This document shows positions 34,261 through 45,499 of a DNA stretch of 64,000 nt, piece by piece (positions within the stretch are counted from its first letter, which is position 1; every line of letters begins with the position of its first letter). The stretch comes from Hirundichthys speculiger (Eukaryota; Chordata; Actinopteri; Beloniformes; Exocoetidae), in contig JAGFBZ010000178.1 in NCBI GenBank assembly GCA_018398805.1, positions 1,647,001 to 1,711,000 of the forward strand, read 5' to 3'. The notes under the pieces are model-generated. The model did not search any database and was not told the DNA's origin. It saw only the letters and a list, made by a program, of their open reading frames with translations. The translations under genes were made by a program, and so were the position numbers.

Positions 34261-36657
34261 ATCAACTTCTGTTTTAAAATCGATAGTCGGCGTTTGTGAA
34301 TGTCTCCAACGACAGCCGTTCTCAACTGAATTTAACAGCGTTCACATCTTCATTTATAAACACGGCTGGACGTTTAGGTGCCACTTGCCTGCGGGTGTTT
34401 CTAGCCGCGTTCATAAATGTTCTTTATGAACGTTGACGCTGCATTAATCTAAAAACAGTGTTTGCATCTTCATTGTTAAGCAGTTGTGGATGTTTTAATA
34501 TCACTTGCTGGCGTTTACGGAGTCGACTCAAAACAGCAGTTATCGATGCTGTTTTTAATCCCGTTTCAGCACAGCACTGAGCGTTCACAAACACCGGCTT
34601 TGAAGGAAAACGCGGTTATTCATGTCCTTTGTGAACCGTGGTCTTCCCCAGAAATTCAGAGCACATCAGTGGGAGGTTCAGCAGAGAATGAGAAGTAATG
34701 ATGTCATGATGTGGCTCGGTAGCGGCTCTGCGTGTGCAGAAAAGCACGTGGATTCTTGAAAGGTTCCTAAGCAGAACCAGCTTTGAACCGGCTCCAGCAC
34801 CAGCAACCAGCTTCAAGCTGGTCAGAAAGAGCCGTTCGTATCCCTCTGCATCTTTATGCATGTCAGCCGCTCTTGAGTGACGTTGGCGGTCTCCTTTGCA
34901 CGGTTCACGTGAGGAGATGCTTCTCACGAACAGCAAACCTCAAATGTTTGAGCGACTTTTATCTGAGCAGCTCTCAACCACACCTCCAGACTCATTTCAT
35001 TAATTGGACTCCAGGTGTGCAAACGACTGAGTCCAAATAGCTTTGGGTGAAGTTATTAGTCTATGACCTCACTTACGTATTTTTCCAGTGAACGTTTAAT
35101 GGGTGTGTTCAATGAGCACATGATAAATTGTCATTTTTATGTGTGTTATCATCTTAATCACACCGTGTTTGTCTTGGACTGTGATTTACATGAAGATCAG
35201 ATTAGATTATACGGTAAGTTAATGCAGGAAAACCTGTAAATTCCAAAGTGGTTACACACGTTGTCTGTAACTGTCTAATCACAATGAGTGTTTTTATTTT
35301 ATTTTATTTTAAGATTAATTAATGTGTAATCATGTGTAATCATCTGCTTATTCTCTTCTCTGGTTATATTTATAGCATTAATACATAGTTGTTACTACTT
35401 CTTTACACGTTTTATTTGGTGTCTAACCCCAGATGGCAAGTAAATATACCTATGCATAACCCTAACACTAACCCTAACCAATCACGATTAGAGAAGCAGC
35501 CTTTAACAGCATTTCAGTGTCCCCACTTGTCAGTGCCGCTAATTCACAGGGAGATTTAAATGACCACCGTCGGTTTATCTAGCATCATCTGTCCCGGATG
35601 TGACTTTATGACAGGGGCGCATTTAGCTTCAAAGCCTTTCCTGACTCCAAACTCCAAACCGTTCCTGCGTTTGCATACCAAGCAGCCCACAAAGAGCCGC
35701 GGGCCAACGTGTTAACAAGACTCAAGGTTGCCATAGCTTGACACATACTATAGCATGCGTACAATGGCCTAAAGATAGTTCGATTCAAGTGAAAACCTCA
35801 GTGCCTAAATCACTGTATTTTTAGAAATGACCCTCCCAATATTCAGGACTGTACAAAAAAAAGACAAAATTCAAAATATACCACACACCCACCAAACTGA
35901 GGCCACAGGCGAAGCCTTTCGAGGGACTGCATTCCAGCTGGTCGCCGAAGAATGTGGGCAACGTTTTCTGCCATGACAAACTTGTGTTATCGGATCACTT
36001 TGCTGTTCTGAGCTTCCAAACAATGGTGGTCCGAGCAGTGGCCCACGTAGACCAACTTTGGAACGGCGTGGCATAATTCTATCTCTTTCTTTGACCAAGA
36101 TCTGAGAAATGCGCCGACCTGCGGTTTTAACTGACGAAAGAACACTGCTAAATGGAGCTGTGGTACACCGATCTGTAAATATGACCATTGCCAGCCAAAT
36201 TGTTCCCCTTGTTGACAGTGGTTTTGGCCCAAAGTTGCGTCTTGCCCAAAGAACACATGCTTCCCTTGGGGGCGGTTTTGCGACCCAACAGGGGGTTGTT
36301 AGACAAAATAGACAATGCCTATCCATAGCTGACATAAAGTTGGCAGAGGTAGAGAGAGAGGGAAAAGAGACAGATGGATGCACCCAAAATAAATGAGCAA
36401 ATGTCCAAAAAGAATGCTTTTAAATCAGAGCGGAGAGGCCCAGAAAGCTGCCTCACGCTCCTCTGAGTTTGTGATTCACGGAGGCACAGAGCTTCAATCC
36501 ACGAAATGAACAATTTAGTTTGATGAAAAAGGGGAAAAAAAAATTATGAATGACAAGGATTCTAACCTCATGAAATGTTATACCACTATCGTGCAGCGAA
36601 ACTCTACCTGCTACCTGTGGGTGGAAGTTCTAGAGAAACCATCAGGCTGATTGTTTA
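34261..36657. other. intergenic DNA, nothing recognised
   Basis: No recognised gene. A short telomere-like stretch lies at 35,454-35,481. Between 35,871 and 36,396 both strands carry unusually long open frames (170 codons minus, 95 codons plus), but neither has a recognisable domain. Confidence 0.35.
35454..35481. repeat. telomere-like TAACCC fragment
   Basis: ataaccctaacactaaccctaacc: three and a half units of the vertebrate telomere repeat with one imperfect unit. Confidence 0.6.
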
Positions 36658-36659
36658 TT

Positions 36660-37216
36660 ACCTCCGCCAAGGAGGTTATGTTTTTGCCAGCATTTATCTG
36701 TCTGTCTGTCTGTCTGTACAAGATAACTCAAAAAGTTATGGATGGAGTTTGATGGAATTTTCAGGAGTTGTTAGAAATGTGAAAAGGAAGAACTGATTTC
36801 ATTTTGGGTGTGATCCGGAAGAAATCCTGGTTTCTGGATTACTTTCAAATTTTCGATAACATTGCGGTCAATGGGGCCGAAAATTTTGTTTCTCAATATC
36901 TCTGTTAATTATTGCCCAAAACTCATGAAATTTGACTTGGATTGACAATGGGAACGCGTATCAGGAGCCGGATTTTATCGCAATTGTTATAAAAACATTG
37001 AGGTTGTTTAATTTCAATATATTGACTTTGGAAACAAATATTGCATGAAATCTTTATAGCATTATTTTTTATTTTTGTGTGCATCACAAAATAAAGGAAG
37101 ATATGGTACTTTTTTAGCGATCCCATATTCTCAGTACTATATGTACGACTAATATTTATGCTGTAAATCTCTATATGGGGGAATTGTTGCTCTGCGCTCT
37201 CCAAGTGCTTTTCTAG
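36660..37216 (+). mobile_element. CCTCCGCC-headed interspersed element, copy 2
   Basis: Same start (acctccgccaaggaggttatg) and same end (gtgcttttctag) as copy 1, in the same orientation 3.7 kb away, again with TT on both sides. About 180 bp of foreign AT-rich DNA sits inside it (about 36,983-37,165). The shared parts differ at scattered positions, and copy 2 lacks about 40 bp present in copy 1. Confidence 0.8.
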
Positions 37217-37218
37217 TT

Positions 37219-38570
37219 GTTTTTTTTTTCTAATCTCCCAAACCATTTAGCAAGAAAAGTGATGCTGGAATCATCTGAAATCTCCCCGTTGCTGACAGAT
37301 TGCTTTTAAACCCCACATTTTCGTGGAAATGTGGGCCGTTGAGGTTGCATAATGGATAACAACGAAGCATCCAGTTTTAACGCGCACTCATCATTACAAA
37401 GAAGCGGGTTCCACAGCAGAAATTGATTTTTATCAACAGCGGAGGAATAGCTGTGAGTAGCAGGTTCTTTTTCCACGTAAATGCAGGAAGAAAGGAAGCA
37501 TTAGGTACTTACAACACACATGCACGCTTGTCATGGTTATGTTAATTCGAGACATTCCCTCCACACAGTCTTCAACCCTCGCACCCACATGCACCTCAGC
37601 CTCACAAGAGGATGACAGAGAAACAAGATAGTTCAGGGAAGCTGGGAAGATAAGTGAAGCTGAAAATGCAGGCGAGGAGGAGACTCAGACAGCCAGACTG
37701 GAAGAGGCAGCGATCTCCAACAGCGCCAGCCGAAAGAGGATCAAGGTGGTTTTGGATGAATTTCAGAAGTAAGCTTCGGTTTAAGCTCCTAACTTGGACT
37801 GTTCGCACACAAAAGCCAACTTGCACTGCACATGTCACGAAACATGAGGCAACTTTCAGCCATGTGGCGACAGGAGACAGGATGCAAGAATGCAAATCGG
37901 CTGTCCTCACATCCTCTGAAGGGAATATTCTTGGACCTTTCCACAAAGGAGGTTCCAAATGTATTTATTTTGATTATTAAAACTGCATTAAACAAGGTTT
38001 CTTGGAGCTCTCCACTTTGTTTACTCAGATTCCTGAAATTCCCTGAGTTCAGAATTGGAAGACAACCTTTATTTATTATTTTGCCGTTTACAGCGGGGGT
38101 GGGGGGGTGGGGGGGTCCAGAGGAGGAGCACAGAACAGCAGAAACATTCCGAATACTTGAGAAGAAAAAAAAAAAGAAAAATTTCTTCAAGCATTCAAGT
38201 TTGTATTAATGTGAAGTAGAAACACTTGTGTAACAATTTAAAGGCCCGAGGCGAGATGTGTGAACAATCCGTGCATGCAAACACAGCGTGTGCACCTTTA
38301 CTGCACTCAAACTGGCATTTCTAAAGAAAGAGTGAGTCCATGTCACACACTCTTGGATCGAGCTCTGCTTTGAGTAATAATAGCTTCATAATATATTTGT
38401 GTGTGTTTATATATATATAGTTTACATTTGTTAGTTTTCATAATTCACTCTACTTGTATCCTATAATATTCAATAACTGTGTGCAAGGATGGCTGTAAAT
38501 ACGACCTCAGGCTTTTTATTATTAACAAAATTAAAGTAAAAAAAAACAGTGGTCAATCCTCGGTATCCCC
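37219..38570. other. intergenic DNA, nothing recognised
   Basis: No supported gene. A plus-strand G-rich tract (38,094-38,117) and a poly-A stretch (38,163-38,181) are the only distinct features. Confidence 0.4.
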
Positions 38571-38720
38571 ATGATTTAACAGTTTGTAGAGACACTTTTA
38601 GCAGCAATAACTTGAAGTAGTCATTTCCTTTATGACTTTATCACATCACTGTAGAAAAGTTTGGGCCCAGTTTTCTTTAAAGCACTGCTTCAGTTCAACT
38701 GAGCTTTTGGGCATTCGCTC

Positions 38721-39681
38721 CAAGGTTATTATCGTTAACGAAAACGAACGATAAATAACGAAAACTAGAATCGAAAAAACATTTTCGTTAACTTGAAATA
38801 AAATAAAAACGAGTTTTTAAAAAAAAGATAACTAACTGAAACTGTATTATGTGTTTATAAAATGAACTAAAATTACCTATAATAATATTAAGAACGTCCT
38901 TCGTTTTCGTGTTTGTAATTTTTTTTCTCACATAAATGTTTGAAATCTATTAACTTCGCTCCGCCGTACAACAACAACCGCAAAAAAAAAAAAAAAAAAG
39001 TGATCAGCAGTGATGGCTGCGGCAAAAGTTGGGAGAAAGCGGCACAGTCCTATTTGGGATTTCTTTGACTATGACTGTGTTAACGATAAAAGTAAGTTCC
39101 TTGTTGTAGAGCAGGTGATACAATGTGTGGAATACTTCTCAAGGGGAAAAAAACCCACGAATCTGAAAGTCCATTTGAAAAGCTCGCACAAGAAGGCTAA
39201 CCAAGACTAGCTGGATAAGCTGCCTTCCTCCCTGGAAAGAAAGCTACAGCTGCAGGCCAGTCAGCGTTGGGAAGAAAACAGCAACTATAATGGACTGTTT
39301 CCACCGGCGACCAAAAGCTGCTGGTCAGTAAACACGCAGGAACACCACAAGCGGGAAGACGCATTGATAAACATGTTTATTGAGACCGGAATGTAAACAC
39401 GACTATGTGATTCGATAGCCTTCAAAAGTTCAGTGCTTCACTCCAACCAAAATTACAACCCTAATTTACTAAATAAAACTGAAACTAACACTGAAACTAA
39501 TAAAAACTAAACTAAAACTAAGTATATCAAACCAAAAATGAATAAAAACTAGTAAAAAAAAAAGCTCTAAAAACGAATTAAAACTAACTGAATATGAAAA
39601 ACTAAATAACTAAAAAACTAAACTAAAACTAAAAAACTAAAAAACTAAAACTAATGGAAATCCAAAACTATTATAACCCTG
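38721..39681 (+). mobile_element. hAT-type transposon, deleted copy
   Basis: Flanking 8-bp duplication attcgctc (38,713-38,720) and atttgctc (39,682-39,689), one mismatch. Termini caaggttattatcgtt and (reverse complement) cagggttataatagtt form a 16-bp inverted repeat. Both subterminal regions carry tandem aaacgaa / aactaaaacta words. It retains the start of a BED-finger protein. At 961 bp it lacks the transposase core. Confidence 0.9.
39013..39210 (+). pseudogene. BED-type zinc finger remnant of the hAT transposase
   Basis: The ATG at 39,013 starts MAAAKVGRKRHSPIWDFFDY, with the WxFF aromatic start of a BED finger, and ends KPTNLKVHLKSSHKKANQD with the conserved NL..HL...H tail. The His pair is visible. 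The cysteine pair is damaged: only one Cys is left in the VIQCVEYF segment, where CxxC is expected. Codons continue out of the stop at 39,210 in frame as LDKLPSSLERKLQLQ. Family role: binding of the element ends. Probably no longer folds around zinc. Confidence 0.7.
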
Positions 39682-39752
39682 ATTTGCTCATGCACAGCTC
39701 TGTTCAGGCCTCACCACAGCAGGTCAACGGGGGAAAACGTTATCCTCTAGAT

Positions 39753-40682
39753 CAGTGGTTCTCAACTGGTGGGTCGCGACCCAAAAGTGGGCTGCAGACC
39801 GTTTTTCAGTGGGTCGTGGGCCTTTGCCTGGGGAAAAGGAAATGATTAAAAAAAAAAAAAAAAAAATGCATGTCATTCATATTCCTCAACAGTAGATGGC
39901 GATAATGCCCTGTAATGCGAGTTGACACCCGCCAGTTCACACCATAGAAAAAGACCTGCAAAGTTTGTTTACATATGTTGAGCAGGTGAAACACAGATAC
40001 AAGGAAGAATATATGAGATATGGATTTTCTTATCTTGAAGTCAAAGGTCAGTGAGTAGTTATTCAGCTAAAACTTCATATTTTGAGTTCTTTTTGAAACT
40101 ACTGCTCAGTGGTTGCACTGTTTTATTTCATATTTGTGCATAAAAGCACTGTTGAGTCTTAAAAATGGCTGTTACTGAAATGTTCTGATTGTTATGTCAG
40201 CTTTATGATTAATGCTTAAATAAGTGACTAGATAGATTTAATAGGAAATTGTTATATATTCAGGAAGTGGGTACTCAGCAAATGCTACATATTTGAGTTC
40301 CTTTTTGAAACTACTGCTCAGTGGTTGCAGTTTATTTCATGTTTGTTTTGCATGTTGAGTCTGTTAAAAAAAAAAGGCTGAAGTTACTGAAATGAAGTGT
40401 TTTGGATTTAATTAAAATGCAGCTAATTGAGCATCAAAGGGAATATTTCCCATTTGAAGTCATATTGGTTATGCCATTTTGGTTTTTGCCATTTTGGTTC
40501 ACCAATAAACTTATTTTTTTGTGTTGGCATTCTGTGATATTCTATTTTAATATCTCCGATTCAAACTGCACGATCTTTTCATTCAATAAATTTGAGAAGT
40601 TGGAAATTTTTCTTGATTTGGGTCACGGCTGGTCATTAAGGGTGATGGTGGGTCCTGAAGCCAGACCAGTTGAGAACCACTG
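39753..40682. mobile_element. hAT-type (Charlie-like) non-autonomous element
   Basis: Perfect 8-bp duplication ctctagat (39,745-39,752 and 40,683-40,690). Termini cagtggttctcaactggt and its perfect inverted partner accagttgagaaccactg. The text following the left end, gggtcgcgacccaaaagtgg, is typical of Charlie-like hAT families. 930 bp, no transposase. A poly-A run of 20 sits at 39,848-39,867. The interior contains two copies of ttgagttc[c]tttttgaaactactgctcagtgg-type text, at 40,081-40,120 and 40,292-40,330. Confidence 0.93.
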
Positions 40683-40949
40683 CTCTAGATGGCAGCACCG
40701 GTTGAAACCAGTCGTTGCCGATGCATTTCGGGCTGTTGTGTGACATGTGAACTTCCAGTTTTGAAGTGACTATGCAAACTCCCAGTGCTTAGGAAGGTAA
40801 GGACAAAAGAATATCAACATGCTGAACCTCACGGGAAATTCCAGGGTATGTTCAAATCGGCAAGAAACACATCAACACCGACTGGTCTGGAGGTCTAGAC
40901 TTTGACTTGGCCTCTTTAAAAGCTTGATTCTTTTATGCACCGACCATCC

Positions 40950-42330
40950 AAAAAAAAAAGGTGAAACACTGATTTTTCTTTGGACCATCTATAACTTTGA
41001 TTACAACACACATTCACCGTGGCATCATTTCAATAAGCCTCAGCAATGTCACATTTATTTCCATCCACAGTTGCAGGAATTTTTCACCAAGATCCTGTAT
41101 TGATGATGGGAGAGTTGGACTGCTTTAAAGTCTTCTTCAGCTCATACTAAAGATTCTCACTGGGGTTCAGGTCTGGACTCTGTGGTGACCAATCCATGTG
41201 TGAAAATGTTGCCTCATATTCTCTGAATCACTCTTTCACAAGTTGAGCCCAGTGAATCATCTTGGAATAAGCCCGTCCCATCAGGGAGACAAAATCCAGC
41301 GATGGAATAACCCGATCATTCAGTATGTTCAGGTAGTCAGCTGACTTAATACTGTTGCTGAACCTGGACCTGACCAACAGCAGCAACCTCCAGATCAGAA
41401 CACTGCCCCCACAGGCTGGTACAGTAGGCGCTAGGCATGATGGGAGCATCACTTCATCTGCCTCTCTTCTTACCCTGATGCTCCCATCACTCTGGATCAG
41501 GGTCAGTCTGGACTCATCAGACCACATGACCTTCAGAGTCCAATCTCTGTCCTTCCTAGCAAACTGAAGCCTTTTTTCCAACTATCCTCACTGGTAAGTG
41601 TTTTTTAGGCTACACAGCTGTTCAGTCCCAGTCCCTTGGAGTTCCCTTCACACTGTGTGTGTGGAAATGCTCTTATTTTCACTATTAAACATAGCTGTGA
41701 TTTCTACTGTTGTTTTTTTAACGATTTGATTCCACCAAACGTTTAAGTGATCACGATCATTCAAGATTTTTCTCCCGACCACAGCTCTTCGTCGAAGACG
41801 ATGGTTCCCCACTGTCCTTCTAGTTTTTAATGATGCGCTGGACACTCCTGAACCAAATTTGAGTAGATTCAGCAATCAACTTAAATATTTTTTCTGTTTT
41901 GTTTTGTTTTTGTTTTTTGTTTTTTTGCTTGATGCATGAAAATAATTTGCTGCTATGTTCTTGGCAAGCCTTCCAAACAAGCCACACTTGTTCACTCTTA
42001 TTCTGTCATGGACATTAACATCGTACGTTCTCAATAAGGCATGTAGCATCTGAGATGTAGCTCTTGTTTTTTTTTCTATTTTTTTTTTAGCATTGTTTGC
42101 TTCTCTAAGACTATTGCTTAAGTCTTTCCCTCTTGGCATTGTGTTACAATGCACCTGCCTGCTCCAGCCCAGAAAACAGGAGAAATGCCTGCTTTAATGC
42201 AGGCATACAAACCTGCAGATGATCACCAGCATCTGGATGAGACTGACCCTCTTAAGTCCTGTATAAGCAGTAAGGCGCTACTTAGCACTCACTTCATAAC
42301 GTCTCTTGTTCTTGGCTTCATTTTCTTAAA
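40950..42330 (-). mobile_element. Tc1-type transposon, minus strand, degraded
   Basis: Defined by its transposase (41,070-42,139). The 3' flank (ggtgaaacactgatttttct, 40,961-40,980) and 5' flank (acaatgcacctgcctgctcc, 42,146-42,165) look like element arms, but I could not pair the termini, so the outer limits are estimates. Confidence 0.6.
41070..42139 (-). pseudogene. Tc1-type transposase, broken
   Basis: The minus-strand ATG at 42,137-42,139 opens MPRGKDLSNSLREANNAKKK, the N-terminus of a Tc1-type protein. The DNA-binding half is then eroded (LRTYDVNVHDRIRVNKCGLF, GRLAKNIAAN). The catalytic half reads FARKDRDWTLKVMWSDESRL (first Asp), VPACGGSVLIW and LNILNDRVIPSL. Further left, minus-strand codons give QSPDLNPSENL followed by a stop, close to the third acidic position. 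At least two frameshifts and several stops. Inactive. Confidence 0.82.
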
Positions 42331-42781
42331 TAGATAGCGGCACAGTGAGAAAAAAACAAAACATTTTTAATTAATCTGAGGAGGGATTTGCCCTCTTTGT
42401 AAAATCCACCCCAGAATTTAAGTCACTAACTCCAAACATGAGTTCTTGGTGCCATGATGAAACGTACAGTTGTGCTTTTAATCCTGTTCATTTTAAATGT
42501 TCCACTTGCTAACAGTCACAAGTGTTTGTGCTCTAGCATTTCACAACTATTATACTGTAATAAAGGTGTTTACGTGGATTGTGATCAGCAAACTCCACAT
42601 GTCTTAATGCGCAATTATTGTTTACTTCAATTACCACGATCCTAATCAGACCGGGGTCCATTTCTAGTTTTGTAGTTTCTTATTCAGACGACTGTCTTAA
42701 TCAGGTTAGTATCAGTGTTGCTGTCCCTGTAAATGAACTAAAAGGAAGATCAAGACAACGTAAAGGGTTTTTTCAAACTTT
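42331..42781. other. intergenic spacer, nothing recognised
   Basis: AT-rich spacer. Short plus-strand frames of about 65 codons without domain signals. Confidence 0.4.
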
Positions 42782-43042
42782 GGCCCTATTTGCACCTGGT
42801 ATTAAACTGCTCCCTGAGTGATCCGATCACAAGCGGACAGCCGTAAGTACAGCTAAACGCATCCAGGCTGTATCTGAGAGCTGGGATCTGATCACTCAGA
42901 CCACATTCAGAGGTGGTCGGGGCCACATGTGGCCACAATCTTTTAGCGCTCAAAATGCATTGTGTACAACAACAGCGTCATATTAAAGTGTCAGACAAGT
43001 GAGACAAGTGTTTGCGGGCTCATACCAGGTGTAAACAGGGCC
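42782..43042. mobile_element. MITE with ggccctRttt termini
   Basis: Left end ggccctatttgcacctggt and right end (reverse complement) ggccctgtttacacctggt form a near-perfect inverted repeat of about 22 bp. 261 bp, no coding. The sub-terminal gatccgatcac / gatctgatcac words also mirror each other. Flanks show ttt on both sides, a possible 3-bp duplication. A superfamily is not assigned. Confidence 0.75.
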
Positions 43043-45499
43043 TTTGCTAGCATTTCCAACAACCTTCCAACACTGATGGAAATACAACCACTGACTGGTG
43101 AAATTTAGGCACCTGATCTTTTTAGAGTTGGGCAGAAAACAATCACGGTCGGGTGTGAAATACAACTTTTCTACCCTTCGAGCTCCCCACAAAGCTCTAA
43201 ACCCAAACGGGCTTGCTTGGACACGTGGACTCTCTGGATGTTTCTATAAGATTTGTCTTTGAATATCAGGCTGTTTGTTATGAGTGCAATGAGTAAAATT
43301 AAGTGAGCAGATCTGACTTCTTTGAATTCCAGATTGCCTTCGGGAAGAAGCACAACCTCAACGAGCCTCCGATATCTGAATCAAAGTCTTAACGGCTTCA
43401 CTAAAGATGGATGAAAAACAACCTGGTTTCTTGGTCTTTTGAGCAAACAGACGCCGATTTGAATCTTGTAATCTTTGAACCTAAAGGTTTGACGTTACAA
43501 TGGCCTCCTAATCGCCTCCAATGAGTCCATTTGACCCACATCTTCTCCATTACTCACCCCTCAGTCATTACAGGAAATGAAAGTGAACAATCTAACTGGC
43601 TTCTCTCAGTCTCACTTTCTATCTGGCGCTGGCTTCCAGTGTTTATGCATTTACTGAGATGGCTGGTGGGATTGTCAGAGTAAAAGGAGGGTTTATTTTT
43701 TCTTTTCTTTTTTTTCTTCTTCTTTCCCAAGCAATCTTTTGCCTTCAGAAACCATTAATGCCCATTCAACATCAACATCAAGGCACAGCTTTGATGTCTG
43801 TTCTGGCAACAGACTCCTTTCTTTCTCCTCTGCCTGCTGCTCCCTCTCCGTCTCCTTCTCTCTATCCCCTTTATCCTCTCCACTTCCCTCCGCTCGCTCT
43901 TTTACGCTTACTGTACAATCAAATAATTAAACGGATTGTCCACGAAATGATTTTACCTGGCAATTAAATATGCAAAGTGAGGAGGCAGGCGGTGTATGTG
44001 ACGGCGATTAAAAAAGGGGCCCGCTGCAAATCTACAAAGGCTTCGCCGGCACAATAGGCAGCAGCCGCTGCCTGCTTCGAACACTAGCTTAGCCCGGGGA
44101 GTGACTGGTGTCCCTTTATACCGGTCTCACACAGCCGTGTTTACAATGGACCCGACCATGCTACGCCAATTACCAGAATGTAGGAGAAATAAAAGCCACC
44201 AAAAAAAAGGAAAAACAGCGATTAAGGCAGCAGTGTGTGGGACATACGGAGGTTGGCGGGTAAAGAAAAACACGTCTAAAATCACCAAAGAAATGCCCAC
44301 CGCTGACAAACAAGGCCCCGTGAAAGAACTGTGCGCTTTATATTAAAATTTCAAGGGGTCGGAAGCTTCAAATGGAAGTCAAGTTTCTGTGAAAGCAGGA
44401 GCTTCTGAACTGGTATGTAACCTGCGCTGCACCTCAACAAAGCACCTATTAGGACTGGAATGTCATGGAAGCACTGAGAGAAGATAGAGGATGGGGGGGG
44501 GAGCTCCTGATGGCCAGGGGAGGGAATGCGACAGTCGATGTCCATCTATCAACGCTTCAGTGGGGAAAAATGCAAGCAATTTTCCTGGATAGGTTTCCCT
44601 TCAAAGCCGGAGCCCCAAGAGGCTGTAAAAATAGAGATGGGAAGAGTCGACGGGGGGGTGGGGGTTACACCTGCCCCGCTCCAGACAGCTCAACAGAAAC
44701 TAGCTGCTTCACCCTGATTAAACCCTCCTCATTGTCAGGTGAAACCCACGGAGGAATTGATTTTCGGGTTTGTGGAGGATGTAATGCATTGATGATGAAC
44801 TGAAATCTCTGAAGCTTCGAGTCGGGAAAATGAATCCGTTATTTGTGGCGTTAAAATACAAACTGCCGCAGCTGCAGAAATGTGTCTTTTAAAAGGGTGT
44901 GCACCAGATTCAAGAAAAAAAAACAAAGTATCTTCAGTGGGACGAGCATTGGCAGTTTCTCTGTTTCTTCCTTCGGTTTTTATTTTATTTTATTTTATTT
45001 GCCAGTAACAACTAGCAGGGGAGAAAGAAATGAAATGGTTTTGTGGGAAGTGAAAGCTTGTCATTGCTTGACTTTCATCTTTCTTATGTGGCCACTTCTG
45101 CTTAATGCCATTTTCAAGTCTGTTCATACGTCAACAGTTTGAGCTGGATTACACATGCTAGTGAGTATCCTCGCTGAATTATTTCCTGATTTTGAACGAT
45201 TTCTTTTTTTTTCTTTTGCCGAATAATTGAAGCAAACATGGCGAGGCCCTCTGATCGAGGAAACAGGGCACTTCATTAATGTTTGTGTTGACTTTCGGGG
45301 AGTAACGCCGGCCCTCATTGCTCCATAATAGCGGCCAATTAGCCCGTGGCCTCATTTCCATGCTTAATGCCTGCCATTTAAGATCTGAATGCGTTTAACC
45401 ACCGAGGGGAAGTGAGGGATTCTGTTTGCTTTTGTTTTTCAGGTTTCCGGTTTTTGAAATGTATTATGACTGCATGGCGTCACTACAGGAAGAACTGTA
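43043..45499. other. intergenic DNA with CNE-like blocks
   Basis: No gene recognised. Blocks at 43,890-44,345 and 45,090-45,420 are free of repeats and rich in ATTA/TAAT cores (aataattaaacgg, gccaattagcccg, cattaatgtttg). They look constrained compared with their surroundings, but this cannot be verified here. Confidence 0.3.

Larger units (their letters stand above)
38577..40940 (-). mobile_element. Tc1-type relic carrying two hAT insertions
   Basis: Pieces of one degraded Tc1-type element appear at 38,580-38,720 (gcagcaataacttgaagtag, aagtttgggcccagttttct), at 39,682-39,752 (tgcacagctctgttcaggcc) and, more weakly, at 40,880-40,920 (ggtctagactttgacttggc, reverse codons of the SPDLNP block). 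The gaps are two hAT elements, each with its own 8-bp duplication. Outer ends of the Tc1 relic are not preserved. Confidence 0.6.

Noticed and set aside
35606..35788. Short minus-strand frame in the gene-free region
   Set aside because: 60 codons without any supporting signal; typical of random open frames at this length.
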